Of a stretch of DNA of 12,424 nt, positions 1 through 7,421 are shown one piece after another. The translations under genes were made by a program, and so were the position numbers. Each line of letters begins with the position of its first letter. Position 1 is the stretch's first letter. Where the stretch lies: positions 1-12,424 of the forward strand of contig JAFLUV010000034.1 in the NCBI GenBank assembly GCA_022508635.1. Reading direction: 5' to 3'. The DNA is from Prevotellaceae bacterium. Lineage in GTDB: Bacteria > Bacteroidota > Bacteroidia > Bacteroidales > Bacteroidaceae. Under the pieces are notes generated by a model. The model was not told where the DNA came from and ran no database searches. It worked only from the letters and a program-made list of their open reading frames with translations.

Positions 1-34
1 AAACGACGGAACGGCGGGAGTACACATTATATAT

Positions 35-182
35 TATATACGCGCGCGAGGCAGGAGAGGCTCACGGGGCTCAAAAGCCACGAACGGGACGCGAAACGGA
101 ACGGGGGAACAGAGGAGAGGAGGAGCACGGAAGGAAAAAGGGCAAGGGAAAAGGGCGCGGGAAGCAGGGAAGCGGGGACGGC
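35..182 (+). other. Alternating Y-R run followed by a T-free, purine-rich tract
   Basis: Positions 35-48 alternate pyrimidine and purine strictly, as (TA)3(CG)4. Further on, positions 72-182 contain no T at all on the + strand (111 nt), and in 81-180 only 15 of 100 bases are pyrimidines, all C. The reverse strand is correspondingly T/C-rich. An open frame on the minus strand here (34-249) is Pro/Arg/Leu/Phe low-complexity and looks like a product of the base bias, not a gene. If transcribed from the left, this would give a U-free, G/A-rich leader RNA. Its function is unknown, and no -7/-33 promoter pair was found inside it. Confidence 0.6.
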
Positions 183-201
183 TGGGCAATAAATGCAGGG
201 G

Positions 202-221
202 CAAATACGTTATTGTATTTG
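202..221 (+). promoter_or_regulatory. 7-bp inverted repeat, possible operator or promoter region
   Basis: CAAATAC (202-208) and GTATTTG (215-221) are perfect inverted repeats with a 6-nt spacer. The right arm overlaps TGTATTTG (214-221), which matches the Bacteroidetes -7 element TAnnTTTG at 7 of 8 positions. No TTG/TTTG is seen 19-21 bp upstream, so the promoter assignment is weak. The site lies about 80 bp ahead of the lipoprotein start. It could be an operator, a promoter element or a small RNA hairpin. Confidence 0.3.
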
Positions 222-250
222 GAAAGGCCTCGAGCCGGCGACCTTTCACC

Positions 251-283
251 TGTCATGTCGGCAGCTTTTTGCCCGTCATGACA
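251..283 (+). promoter_or_regulatory. Leader hairpin just upstream of the lipoprotein gene
   Basis: TGTCATG (251-257) pairs perfectly with CATGACA (277-283). After a T-T mismatch the stem continues as C259-G275 and, past a bulged C274, GGCA (260-263) with TGCC (270-273), closing on a 6-nt loop (264-269). That makes 12 pairs in a 33-nt element ending 15 nt before ATG 299. No T-run follows, so it does not look like a terminator. It argues against translation starting at TTG 269 or ATG 278, both of which lie inside the hairpin. Confidence 0.4.
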
Positions 284-298
284 AGAAGAACACGCACT

Positions 299-973
299 AT
301 GATACCGAGGAAGATGATGAAATGCGCAGGGATACTGGCGGCGGCAGCGGCGATAGCGGCCTTGGCGGCATGCAGGAGCGAGCAGCCGCCAAGGACAAGG
401 CTGACGCAGCAGGAGATGGCGGACTACGGCAAGGCGATAGCCGGAGAGTACGACGGCGCGTACGTCATCCTGCGGGCAGTGAATCCGATGCCCGGGAAGG
501 AGGACGAGGACGGCGGCGAGGCCGGGGAGATGGCAATCGAGAGGCTGGAAGGCGCAAGCATCACGGTGACGGACTACGACATGCGGAGCATCATCTTCCA
601 CCAGTTCCCCATCAGCACCGCCAGCCATCTGGCTGCGCACAACGAGGCACTGCAATCGGCCCTGGCAGAGACGCCCGGCATGGACCTGACGGCCCAGTAC
701 GGCTGGTCGCTGCACACGGACGGGGTCTCGCCCGTCTGGGAGATGGGCGACATCGTCGCCTCGCTGACGCTGGCCTACGGCGGAGAGAAGCACAACGTCC
801 TGTTCAGGTTCAAGAGCGGCATGAACTTCCTGCTCGACGCATCGGAGCGAGACGCTGGCCTGGGCTTCGGGAGCACGATGCCGCAGTTCAGCCTGAAGGC
901 CGTCCTCGTGGACGGCGAGCAGCTCCCCCTGCCTGACAACAGCCTGCTGGTCTTCTTCACCATGCAACACTAA
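299..973 (+). CDS. Predicted lipoprotein, possibly DUF4840-like
   Basis: The protein is 224 residues from ATG 299. The N-terminus is a lipoprotein signal: a basic n-region (IPRKMMK), an Ala/Leu-rich h-region (residues 10-21) and a lipobox ending LAAC with the lipidated Cys at residue 25. The mature part begins RSEQPP and is about 200 residues without recognisable catalytic motifs. A central segment reading ITVTDYDMRSIIFHQFPIS resembles what I recall of DUF4840 Bacteroidetes lipoproteins; that family assignment is tentative. In-frame TTG 269 and ATG 278 would add 10 or 7 residues, but they fall inside a leader hairpin, so ATG 299 is preferred. ATG 314 or 317 are also possible. It is first in a probable operand of envelope genes, 18 bp before the sulfatase. 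Codon use is GC-rich. Its role is unknown; the location is probably periplasmic or outer-membrane anchored. Confidence 0.75.
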   Translation: MIPRKMMKCAGILAAAAAIAALAACRSEQPPRTRLTQQEMADYGKAIAGEYDGAYVILRAVNPMPGKEDEDGGEAGEMAIERLEGASITVTDYDMRSIIFHQFPISTASHLAAHNEALQSALAETPGMDLTAQYGWSLHTDGVSPVWEMGDIVASLTLAYGGEKHNVLFRFKSGMNFLLDASERDAGLGFGSTMPQFSLKAVLVDGEQLPLPDNSLLVFFTMQH

Positions 974-991
974 AGAACACCACATACGACA

Positions 992-2575
992 ATGAGAAAA
1001 GAAACACTACTGCGATACGGCACGCTGGCCTCCGCGCTGCTGCCCGTCATTCCCGCCGCCGCGAAGGCAAAGAAGGGAAACCCCTCAGTAAACAACCGCC
1101 AATCCCCCAACGTGATAGTCATCTACGCCGACGACCTCGGCTACGGCGACCTGGAATGCTTCGGGGCGACGAGGGTACGGACGCCCAACGTCAACGCCCT
1201 GGCCGGGAGCGGCATCCGCTTCACCAACGTCCACGCCATCGCAGCCACGAGCACGCCCTCGCGCTACGGCCTCCTGACAGGCGAGTACGCCTTCCGGCGC
1301 GCCGGCACGGACATCGCCCGGGGCAACGCAGGAATGATCATACGCCCCGAGCAGTTCACCATCGCCGACGCCTTCAAGAACGCAGGCTATGCCACGGCAG
1401 CCGTCGGGAAATGGCACCTGGGACTGGGCGACAAGGACGGCGAACAGGACTGGAACGCACAGCTGCCCATGCACCCGGGCGACCTCGGCTTCGACTACCA
1501 CTACATCATGGCAGCCACGGCAGACCGCACGCCCTGCGTCTTCATCGAGCAAGGCCACGTGGCCAACTACGACGAGACGGCTCCCATTCAGGTAAGCTAC
1601 CAGGAGAACTTCCCGGGCGAACCGACAGGCAAGGACAACCCCGAGCTGCTCTTCAACCTGAAAGCCAGCCACGGACACAACCAGAGCATCGTGAACGGCA
1701 TCGGCCGCATCGGATACATGAAAGGCGGCGGCAAGGCACTCTGGAAAGACGAGAACATAGCAGACAGCATCACCGCCCACGCCATCGGGTTCATCCAAAG
1801 GCACCGGCAAGAGCCCTTCTTCATGTATCTGGCCACGAACGACGTACACGTGCCGCGCTTCCCCCACGACCGCTTCCGCGGAAAGAACCCGATGGGCTTC
1901 AGGGGCGACGCCATCGCACAGTTCGACTGGACAGTGGGGCAAATCGTCCGCGAGCTGGAACGCCTGGGCTTGCGCCAGAACACACTCATCATCCTGAGCA
2001 GCGACAACGGCCCAGTCGTAGACGACGGCTATCAGGACCAGGCAGTAGAGCTCCTCGGCGACCACAAGCCCGCAGGCCCGTACCGCTCCGGCAAATACAG
2101 CACCTTCGAAGGCGGCACCATCGTACCGGCCATCGTCTCCTGGCCGAAAAAGGTAAAGGCAGGCCAGACATCGGACGCCCTCGTCTCGCAGATCGACTGG
2201 CTGGCCTCCCTGAGTGCCCTCGTAGGAGCCCGCATCCCGAGCGGCGTAGCAACCGACAGCCAGAACCACCTCCCCACCCTTCTGGGAGAAGACCACACGG
2301 ATCGCCCGTACATCCTGGAACAAGCCGCCGACCACACCATCTCCGTCCGCACCCGCCAGTGGAAGTACATCTCCCCAAGCAACGGCCCCGCCGTCATCTA
2401 TGGCCCCAACATGGAGAGCGGCTACTCCAAGGAACCGCAACTCTACGACATGCAAAGCCCCTACGAGCAGGAGAACGTTGCCCGCGAGCACCCCGATGTA
2501 GTCCACAAAATGCAAGCCTACATAGAGCAGGAGCGCGCCAAAGGCTCCGTCTACGCCTCTCCCGTTTCCAAGTAA
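992..2575 (+). CDS. Secreted sulfatase, Ser-type formylglycine (family S1)
   Basis: The protein has 527 residues, normal for a family S1 (alkaline-phosphatase fold) sulfatase. The N-terminal 25 residues form a plausible Sec signal (h-region TLASALLPVIPAAAKA, no lipobox), pointing to the periplasm. Metal-site motifs are complete: DD at 47-48 (YADDLGYGD) and DN at 338-339 (SSDNG). The nucleophile motif is S87-T-P-S-R91, so Ser87 would be converted to formylglycine by an anaerobic radical-SAM maturase (anSME), which must be encoded elsewhere. GKWHLG (K140, H142) and H286 in NDVHVPR supply the usual Lys/His ligands of the sulfate ester. The C-terminal subdomain carries the typical RTRQWKYI and QLYDMQSPYEQENVA segments. 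The substrate, a host or plant sulfated glycan or a small aryl sulfate, cannot be read from the sequence. No SusC/SusD pair is nearby. It lies 18 bp after the lipoprotein gene and 6 bp before the phytase-like gene, so co-transcription is likely. Confidence 0.92.
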   Translation: MRKETLLRYGTLASALLPVIPAAAKAKKGNPSVNNRQSPNVIVIYADDLGYGDLECFGATRVRTPNVNALAGSGIRFTNVHAIAATSTPSRYGLLTGEYAFRRAGTDIARGNAGMIIRPEQFTIADAFKNAGYATAAVGKWHLGLGDKDGEQDWNAQLPMHPGDLGFDYHYIMAATADRTPCVFIEQGHVANYDETAPIQVSYQENFPGEPTGKDNPELLFNLKASHGHNQSIVNGIGRIGYMKGGGKALWKDENIADSITAHAIGFIQRHRQEPFFMYLATNDVHVPRFPHDRFRGKNPMGFRGDAIAQFDWTVGQIVRELERLGLRQNTLIILSSDNGPVVDDGYQDQAVELLGDHKPAGPYRSGKYSTFEGGTIVPAIVSWPKKVKAGQTSDALVSQIDWLASLSALVGARIPSGVATDSQNHLPTLLGEDHTDRPYILEQAADHTISVRTRQWKYISPSNGPAVIYGPNMESGYSKEPQLYDMQSPYEQENVAREHPDVVHKMQAYIEQERAKGSVYASPVSK

Positions 2576-2581
2576 GAGAGA

Positions 2582-3637
2582 ATGAGAACGCACCTTGCCC
2601 TCCTCGCGCTGCTACAGGCAACGGCACTCTTTCCCCAAGAGGTGCAGAGCTTCAGGCAGCACGACATGAAAAAGTGGGGCATTCCGAAAGGGAACTACAG
2701 CGGCATCACACACATAGAAGGCAGCCGGTACGCACTCGTCAGCGACAAGCAGGAAGCCGACGGATGGACGGAAGTAAGCATCAGCTTCCGCCCGTCAGGC
2801 GACATTGACGAGATGCGGTTCGTCGCCCACCACTTTGATACCCAGACATCAGGCAGAGCAAGGGACAGCGAAGGAATCGCATACGTTCCCGGCAGAGGCT
2901 TCTTCGTCTCTGCTGAGGACGACCAACAGATATTGGAACTTACCGAAGAAGGCACACCCACAGGCCGACGCCTCTCAGTGCCGGCATGCTTCAGCACCCG
3001 GAACATCTTCCCCAACTACGGGTTCGAGGCACTGACATACAATGCCGGCCAAGGCATCTTCTGGACGACAACGGAACAAGGACTGCGCGATGACGTGACC
3101 ACACGTACCACCTACGAGACTCCCTTCCCTACCCTGCTACGCATTCAGTCATTCGGCACCGATCTGCAGCCCCTGCGTCAGTATGCATATATGACTGAGA
3201 AACCCGCTACAATCCGCAAGCCCAGAGTCTTCGCTTTCGGCGTATCTGAACTATTAGCCACAGCAGATACCACACTGATTGTAATGGAGCGCGAAATCAA
3301 TATCCCCAAACGCTACAACCGTGCCCAGTGCAACATCCGCCTCTTTTGCGTCAATCCATGTACGACAAAAGCCATAGCAGACACCTCACTTCCACTCCAT
3401 AGACTGGACACAACGGAGTTTCTTCACAAAAGACTGCTTTACGCCTTCAGCACGGGGATACGTCTCTTCGGCAAAAAGAATTTTGCCAACTACGAAGGCA
3501 TGTGCTTAGGACCGGGAACAGCCGACGGCAAGCAGACAATCCTGCTCATTGCCGACTCGCAGAATCGTGCCGGCAATTCCCTATTTCGCTTAAAAGACTA
3601 CATCAAGGTTCTCGTTATTACCCCGGGGAAGGAATAA
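2582..3637 (+). CDS. Secreted esterase-like-phytase family protein (PF13449-type)
   Basis: The protein has 351 residues with a short cleavable-type signal at 1-18 (LALLALLQATALF), so it is probably periplasmic. The body is a beta-propeller-like fold of the esterase-like activity of phytase family. Visible family hallmarks are NYSGITHI (38-45), RDSEGIAY (94-101), GFEALTY (147-153), LIVMEREI (232-239), NYEGMCLG (303-310) and IADSQN (323-328). The acidic residues in these motifs are conserved in the family and probably bind metal. Members are annotated from one report of phytase/esterase activity, so the true substrate is open. The start is ATG 2582, 6 bp after the sulfatase stop. Next to a sulfatase, it may act on a substrate bearing ester-linked anions; that is inference. 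GC content falls along the gene, from about 57 percent in the first 60 bases to about 43 percent near 3241-3300. Confidence 0.8.
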   Translation: MRTHLALLALLQATALFPQEVQSFRQHDMKKWGIPKGNYSGITHIEGSRYALVSDKQEADGWTEVSISFRPSGDIDEMRFVAHHFDTQTSGRARDSEGIAYVPGRGFFVSAEDDQQILELTEEGTPTGRRLSVPACFSTRNIFPNYGFEALTYNAGQGIFWTTTEQGLRDDVTTRTTYETPFPTLLRIQSFGTDLQPLRQYAYMTEKPATIRKPRVFAFGVSELLATADTTLIVMEREINIPKRYNRAQCNIRLFCVNPCTTKAIADTSLPLHRLDTTEFLHKRLLYAFSTGIRLFGKKNFANYEGMCLGPGTADGKQTILLIADSQNRAGNSLFRLKDYIKVLVITPGKE

Positions 3638-3659
3638 CCGCATTGTATTGTTCCCTTCC
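3627..3659. terminator. Possible weak bidirectional terminator between convergent genes
   Basis: GGAAGGAA (3627-3634) pairs with TTCCCTTCC (3651-3659) through one bulged C, giving 8 bp around a 16-nt loop. It overlaps the stop region of the phytase-like gene and abuts the stop codon of the opposing transporter, which is the expected place for a shared terminator in a 22-bp convergent gap. There is no T-tract on either side, so efficiency is doubtful. Confidence 0.25.
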
Positions 3660-5363
3660 TCAGACAACACAGAGCAGCAGGATGATAAGCTGCGCCGTGA
3701 GGATGCGAAGGAACATACAGAGGGGATAGACAGTACTGTAGCCCACGGAAGGAGCATCGTTGTTCGCCGTCTGATTGGCAAATGCAAGAGCAGGAGGATC
3801 GGTAGTACTGCCAGCTATCATACCCATCAAAGTGAAATAATTTATCTTGTAGAAAAGACGAGCTATGACACCTACGACAAGAAGTGGCAGAACGGTGATG
3901 AGGAAGCCACACCAGACGTAGGTCAGTCCATCACCCTTGACAACAGTGCTCATGAAACTGGCTCCCGCCTTGATGCCGACACTGGCAAGGAACAAGGCAA
4001 GTCCTATCTCGCGGAGCATAAGGTTTGCGCTTGTCGTAGTATAAGCCACGAGCTTTGCCTTGTAGCCGAAGCGACCGATAAGGATCGCGATGATGAGGGG
4101 GCCTCCAGCCAGACCAAGCTTGACGGGTGTCGGCACACCGGGAATGGCAATGGGAATTGCTCCGAAAATAATACCTACGAAGATACCTACGAAGATAGCA
4201 GCAAGGTTGGGATGGTCGAGCTTTTTGACGCTGTTGCCCATCTTATGCGCCACGCGGTCTACAGCATCTTCCGGTCCGACAACGACAATGCGATCACCTA
4301 CCTGCATACGCAGGTTGCGGTCGGCATAGAGGTTCATGTCGCCTCGGCGGATACGCGTAACGTTAACGCCATAGACGGAACTGAAGTGCATCTGTCCGAA
4401 GGTTTTACCATTCATCGAGGGCTGGGTGACAAGGATGTGCTTGCTGACCATCGGCACGTCCTGTTCTTCCCAGACAACGTTCTCCTCCGGTCCGATGAAG
4501 ACGCGAATAGCCTCGGCATCGTCCTGTGCACAAGTGATGAACATCTTATCCCCCTCTGCAATAACCGTATCGCGGTTAGGAATGCTGACGTGTCCGTTCT
4601 GCAAGATACGACTGCAAACAAAATCGCGCCCAAGAAACTGACGAACCTGTAGGATTGTACGGCCTGCAAGATAGGCATTCTTCACCACAAGCGTCATACG
4701 ATGCGGCGTTGCGTGCGGATTGGCAGCCTGCTCCTCTTGAATTTGCCTCTGCTCGTCCTTCAGACAGATACGGCAAAGGAAACGAATAGCTATCATTGCC
4801 CCAATGATGCCAATCACACCAAGAGGATAGGCACAAGCATAGCCGTTAGCAATAGCAGGAGCGGAAGAACCGAATATCTGGTTACAAGCTTCCGTGGCTG
4901 CGCCGAGACCTGGTGTGTTGGTGACTGCACCGCAGAGCACGCCCACCATCATAGCAAGGTTGCTGGAATTGACCGCGGAAGTAGCATCCGCCTTATAGAA
5001 CACCAAGAAATAAAGCCCTACGCAGCAGAGCACGTTGAGCAACACGATGCTCATCGCCATGACGTTTAACTGGACACCGCCCTTCTTAAAACTCTCGAAA
5101 AAGCCCGGTCCGACTTGCAAACCAATGCAATAGACAAAAAGGATGAGACCAAAATCCTGAATGAACGTCAACACGTTCAAGGTTCCCGTAAAACCAATGT
5201 GACCAGCCAGGATACCAGCGAAAAGCACAAAGGTGACTCCCAGTGAGATGCCAGCCACTTTGATGCGCCCCAAGCCGATTCCTACGGAGATGACCAGCGC
5301 ATAGAGCAAAACGATGTGTGCCACGCTATCGGTTGATGTAAACAGACCTTGTAACCAATCCAT
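3660..5363 (-). CDS. YidE/AspT-like transporter with two RCK_C domains
   Basis: The protein has 567 residues from ATG 5363 and is an inner-membrane protein with a two-half layout. The N-terminal membrane half (about 15-200) contains GAVTNTPGLGAATEA (145-159). Two cytosolic RCK_C (TrkA-C) domains follow, at about 222-292 and 308-378, then a second membrane half (about 385-565) containing GMIAGSTTDPPALAFAN (514-530). The two marked segments occupy equivalent places and are followed by YPL at 179 and 546, an internal duplication typical of the YidE/YbjL/AspT group (Asp-Al_Ex, PF06826). Characterised relatives exchange aspartate for alanine or move dicarboxylates; the substrate here is not determined. 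An upstream start at 5447 would add 28 residues, but that extension runs through the promoter-like TACCTTTG and the 18-bp dyad, so ATG 5363 is chosen. It is transcribed away from mutA and convergent with the phytase-like gene. Confidence 0.88.
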   Translation of the reverse strand: MDWLQGLFTSTDSVAHIVLLYALVISVGIGLGRIKVAGISLGVTFVLFAGILAGHIGFTGTLNVLTFIQDFGLILFVYCIGLQVGPGFFESFKKGGVQLNVMAMSIVLLNVLCCVGLYFLVFYKADATSAVNSSNLAMMVGVLCGAVTNTPGLGAATEACNQIFGSSAPAIANGYACAYPLGVIGIIGAMIAIRFLCRICLKDEQRQIQEEQAANPHATPHRMTLVVKNAYLAGRTILQVRQFLGRDFVCSRILQNGHVSIPNRDTVIAEGDKMFITCAQDDAEAIRVFIGPEENVVWEEQDVPMVSKHILVTQPSMNGKTFGQMHFSSVYGVNVTRIRRGDMNLYADRNLRMQVGDRIVVVGPEDAVDRVAHKMGNSVKKLDHPNLAAIFVGIFVGIIFGAIPIAIPGVPTPVKLGLAGGPLIIAILIGRFGYKAKLVAYTTTSANLMLREIGLALFLASVGIKAGASFMSTVVKGDGLTYVWCGFLITVLPLLVVGVIARLFYKINYFTLMGMIAGSTTDPPALAFANQTANNDAPSVGYSTVYPLCMFLRILTAQLIILLLCVV

Positions 5364-5402
5364 ATTTCTGTATTCTTTATTCGATGTTATCCTTTTGAAG
5401 CG

Positions 5403-5410
5403 CAAAGGTA
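5403..5410 (-). promoter_or_regulatory. Bacteroidetes -7 promoter element for the transporter gene
   Basis: Read on the minus strand this is TACCTTTG, a perfect TAnnTTTG. It lies 39 nt ahead of ATG 5363, giving a leader of roughly 30-35 nt. No TTTG is present 19-21 bp upstream on the minus strand; that position is taken by the dyad at 5423-5440, which suggests an activator-dependent promoter. Confidence 0.55.
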
Positions 5411-5422
5411 CGAAGAAAAGCC

Positions 5423-5440
5423 TTACGTTGTAACACGTAA
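5423..5440. promoter_or_regulatory. 18-bp dyad (operator-like) between transporter and mutA
   Basis: TTACGT (5423-5428) and ACGTAA (5435-5440) are perfect inverted repeats separated by TGTAAC. The half-site spacing is like that of CRP/FNR-family sites, but the half-site sequence is not one I can assign to a named regulator. The dyad centre is about 25 bp upstream of the transporter -7 box (minus strand) and roughly 100 bp upstream of the expected mutA transcription start. It could control one or both genes. Confidence 0.45.
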
Positions 5441-5492
5441 AGCACAAATCTTACCCTTAGGCGAAAGATTTAACCGATTTCGAGTGAATAAT

Positions 5493-5523
5493 TTTGCTGG
5501 AAGCATAAAATTGAGTAACTTTG
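5493..5523 (+). promoter_or_regulatory. Bacteroidetes promoter for mutAB
   Basis: TTTG at 5493-5496 and TAACTTTG at 5516-5523 match the Bacteroidetes -33 (TTTG) and -7 (TAnnTTTG) elements exactly, with a 19-bp spacer. Transcription should begin near 5530, leaving an A/T-rich leader of about 40 nt before ATG 5569. No Shine-Dalgarno sequence is present, as is usual in this phylum. Confidence 0.75.
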
Positions 5524-5568
5524 CGTACAATTTAACACGAACAACACACATAATAATTATTTATTTAC

Positions 5569-7416
5569 ATGGCAAATAATAAAGAAAAACTCTTTTCTGA
5601 TTTTACCGCCCCAAGCGCCCAAGAATGGCGTGACAAGATTGAGGTAGACCTCAAGGGAGCCGACTATCAGAAGAAAATGGTGTGGAGAACCAATGAAGGC
5701 TTCAGTATGGAGCCCTTCTATCGTAAGGAGGACGTGGACAAACTTCCCCTCGTCAATGCCCTACCTGGCGAGTTCCCCTACGTACGCGGCAACAAAGCTG
5801 CCGACAACGAATGGTTTGTCCGTCAGGACATCCAGTGTGAATGTCCCAAAGAGGCCAACGCCAAGGCACTCGACATACTGAACAAGGGTGTGACGAGCCT
5901 CGGCCTGCGCATCCCTTCGGAAAACGTCAGTGCCGAATATATCAACACTCTGCTTGAAGGCATTTACGTGGATTGTGTAGAACTGAACTTCATCACTTGC
6001 CAGTGCAAGACACTCGAACTGGCTCAAATCCTCGTAGAGTATTTCCAGAAGAAAGGTGCCGATGCACAAAAGGTTGAGGGCAGTATCAGTTTCGATCCCT
6101 TGGAGAAGATGCTCACAAAGGGCAAGGACACAACCGACATACTGGCAAACGCCAAAACCTTGGTTGAGACCTTCGCTGACTATCCCAAGTTCCGCCCTAT
6201 TGCAGTAAACGCCTATATGCTCACCAATGCCGGTGCCTATAGCTATCAGGATCTTGGTTATGCTTTGGCATGGGGCAACGAATACATGGCAGAGCTGACC
6301 GAAGCTGGTGTCGCCCCTGAACTGGCAGCACAGAGCATTAAGTTCAACTTGGGCATCAACGGTGTATATTTCATGGAGATTGCCAAGGTACGTGCTGCAC
6401 GCATGCTCTGGGCTCAGATTGTCAGCCAGTACACTCCCTGCAAGGAGAGCGCAAAAATGCATATCTGCGCCTACACCACGACATACAACATGACTATCTT
6501 TGACAGCTATGTCAACATGCTCCGCACGCAGACAGAAGCAATGTCTGCTGCTCTCGGCGGTGTCGATAGTATCGTTGTGACACCCTTCGACATGCCCTAC
6601 GAAGTGCCGACAGAATTTGCAGAGCGCATCGCCCGCAACCAGCAGTTGCTACTCAAAGACGAGTGTCACTTCGACCGCATGGTTGACGTTGCCGGTGGTT
6701 CCTACTTCATTGAAGAGCTGACTTCTGCTCTCGCCGGCCAGGCATGGAAACTCTTCCTCGCAGTTGAGGAAGAGGGTGGTTTCCTGACTGCAGCGAAAGC
6801 AGGTACAGTGCAGAACACTATCAACGAGACAAATGCCACACGGCACGCCAATGCTGGCAAGCGCAAAGAGTTCTTGCTCGGTACGAACCAATTCCCCAAT
6901 TTCACGGAAAAGAGCGAAGGCAAGAAAGCTCTTGAATGTTGCAAAAACAGCTGTAGCTGCGAGAGTAATATTCCTGCCATCAAGGCATCTCGACTGGCAA
7001 GTGACTTCGAGAATCTACGCCTCACGACCGAAAAGGCAACCAAGGTGCCTGTCGCCTTCATGCTGACCATCGGCAACCTGGCAATGCGTCAAGCTCGTGC
7101 CCAGTTCAGCTGCAATTTCTTAGCAGCCGCTGGCTATCAGGTCATCGACAACCTCGGCTTCAAGACTATAGAAGAAGGCGTAGACGCCGCCATCGCAGCA
7201 GGTGCCGACATTGTAGTCATCTGTTCGAGCGACGACGAATATGCCGAGTACGCTATCCCCGCCTTTAAGTACCTCAACGGCCGTGCCCTCTACGTTGTGG
7301 CTGGTGCACCGGCTTGCACAGAGGAACTCAAGGCAGCAGGCATCGAGAACTTCATTCATGTAAGATCTAACCAGCTTGAAACTCTCAAGGAGTACAATGC
7401 AAAACTCGGAATCTGA
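5569..7416 (+). CDS. mutA: Methylmalonyl-CoA mutase small (beta) subunit
   Basis: The protein has 615 residues, normal for the small subunit of the heterodimeric, B12-dependent mutase that isomerises succinyl-CoA and (R)-methylmalonyl-CoA in the cytoplasm. The N-terminal segment (LFSDFTAPSAQEWRDKIEVD, from residue 8, then WRTNEGF at 39-45) matches the MutA dimerisation region. A mutase-type TIM barrel follows (about 50-430, with MEIAKVRAARMLWAQ at 269-283). The C-terminal Rossmann-like domain (about 493-615) reads IGNLAMRQARAQF where the catalytic subunit has DxHxxG, so it cannot bind cobalamin through a His; this is normal for MutA, which is structural. A Cys-rich stretch CCKNSCSC (457-464) sits in the linker between barrel and C-terminal domain. 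The start ATG 5569 follows a perfect promoter and is 5 bp-coupled downstream to mutB. Confidence 0.96.
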   Translation: MANNKEKLFSDFTAPSAQEWRDKIEVDLKGADYQKKMVWRTNEGFSMEPFYRKEDVDKLPLVNALPGEFPYVRGNKAADNEWFVRQDIQCECPKEANAKALDILNKGVTSLGLRIPSENVSAEYINTLLEGIYVDCVELNFITCQCKTLELAQILVEYFQKKGADAQKVEGSISFDPLEKMLTKGKDTTDILANAKTLVETFADYPKFRPIAVNAYMLTNAGAYSYQDLGYALAWGNEYMAELTEAGVAPELAAQSIKFNLGINGVYFMEIAKVRAARMLWAQIVSQYTPCKESAKMHICAYTTTYNMTIFDSYVNMLRTQTEAMSAALGGVDSIVVTPFDMPYEVPTEFAERIARNQQLLLKDECHFDRMVDVAGGSYFIEELTSALAGQAWKLFLAVEEEGGFLTAAKAGTVQNTINETNATRHANAGKRKEFLLGTNQFPNFTEKSEGKKALECCKNSCSCESNIPAIKASRLASDFENLRLTTEKATKVPVAFMLTIGNLAMRQARAQFSCNFLAAAGYQVIDNLGFKTIEEGVDAAIAAGADIVVICSSDDEYAEYAIPAFKYLNGRALYVVAGAPACTEELKAAGIENFIHVRSNQLETLKEYNAKLGI

Positions 7417-7421
7417 TATTT

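Noticed and set aside
222..290. Minus-strand tRNA-like segment (CGAGCCGGCGACC looked like the complement of a T arm)
   Set aside because: No 5-bp T stem, anticodon stem or acceptor stem can be formed in the required places.
193..936. A 247-codon + strand frame overlapping the lipoprotein gene
   Set aside because: It is Arg/Gly-rich without any motif or signal, whereas the alternative frame gives a lipobox-bearing protein.
1085..2593. A 502-codon open frame antisense to the sulfatase, and a 550-codon frame (1156-2808) on the same strand
   Set aside because: Both are low-complexity (Val/Ala/Gly or Arg/His/Pro-rich) products of the GC-rich third-position bias of a clear sulfatase gene with complete motifs.
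3648..4652. A 334-codon + strand frame opposite the transporter
   Set aside because: It is antisense to a membrane protein with two recognisable halves and RCK_C domains, and has no family resemblance of its own.
5364..5568. Cobalamin riboswitch ahead of mutA
   Set aside because: The expected leader is only about 40 nt and A/T-rich; no B12-box-like sequence was recognised.
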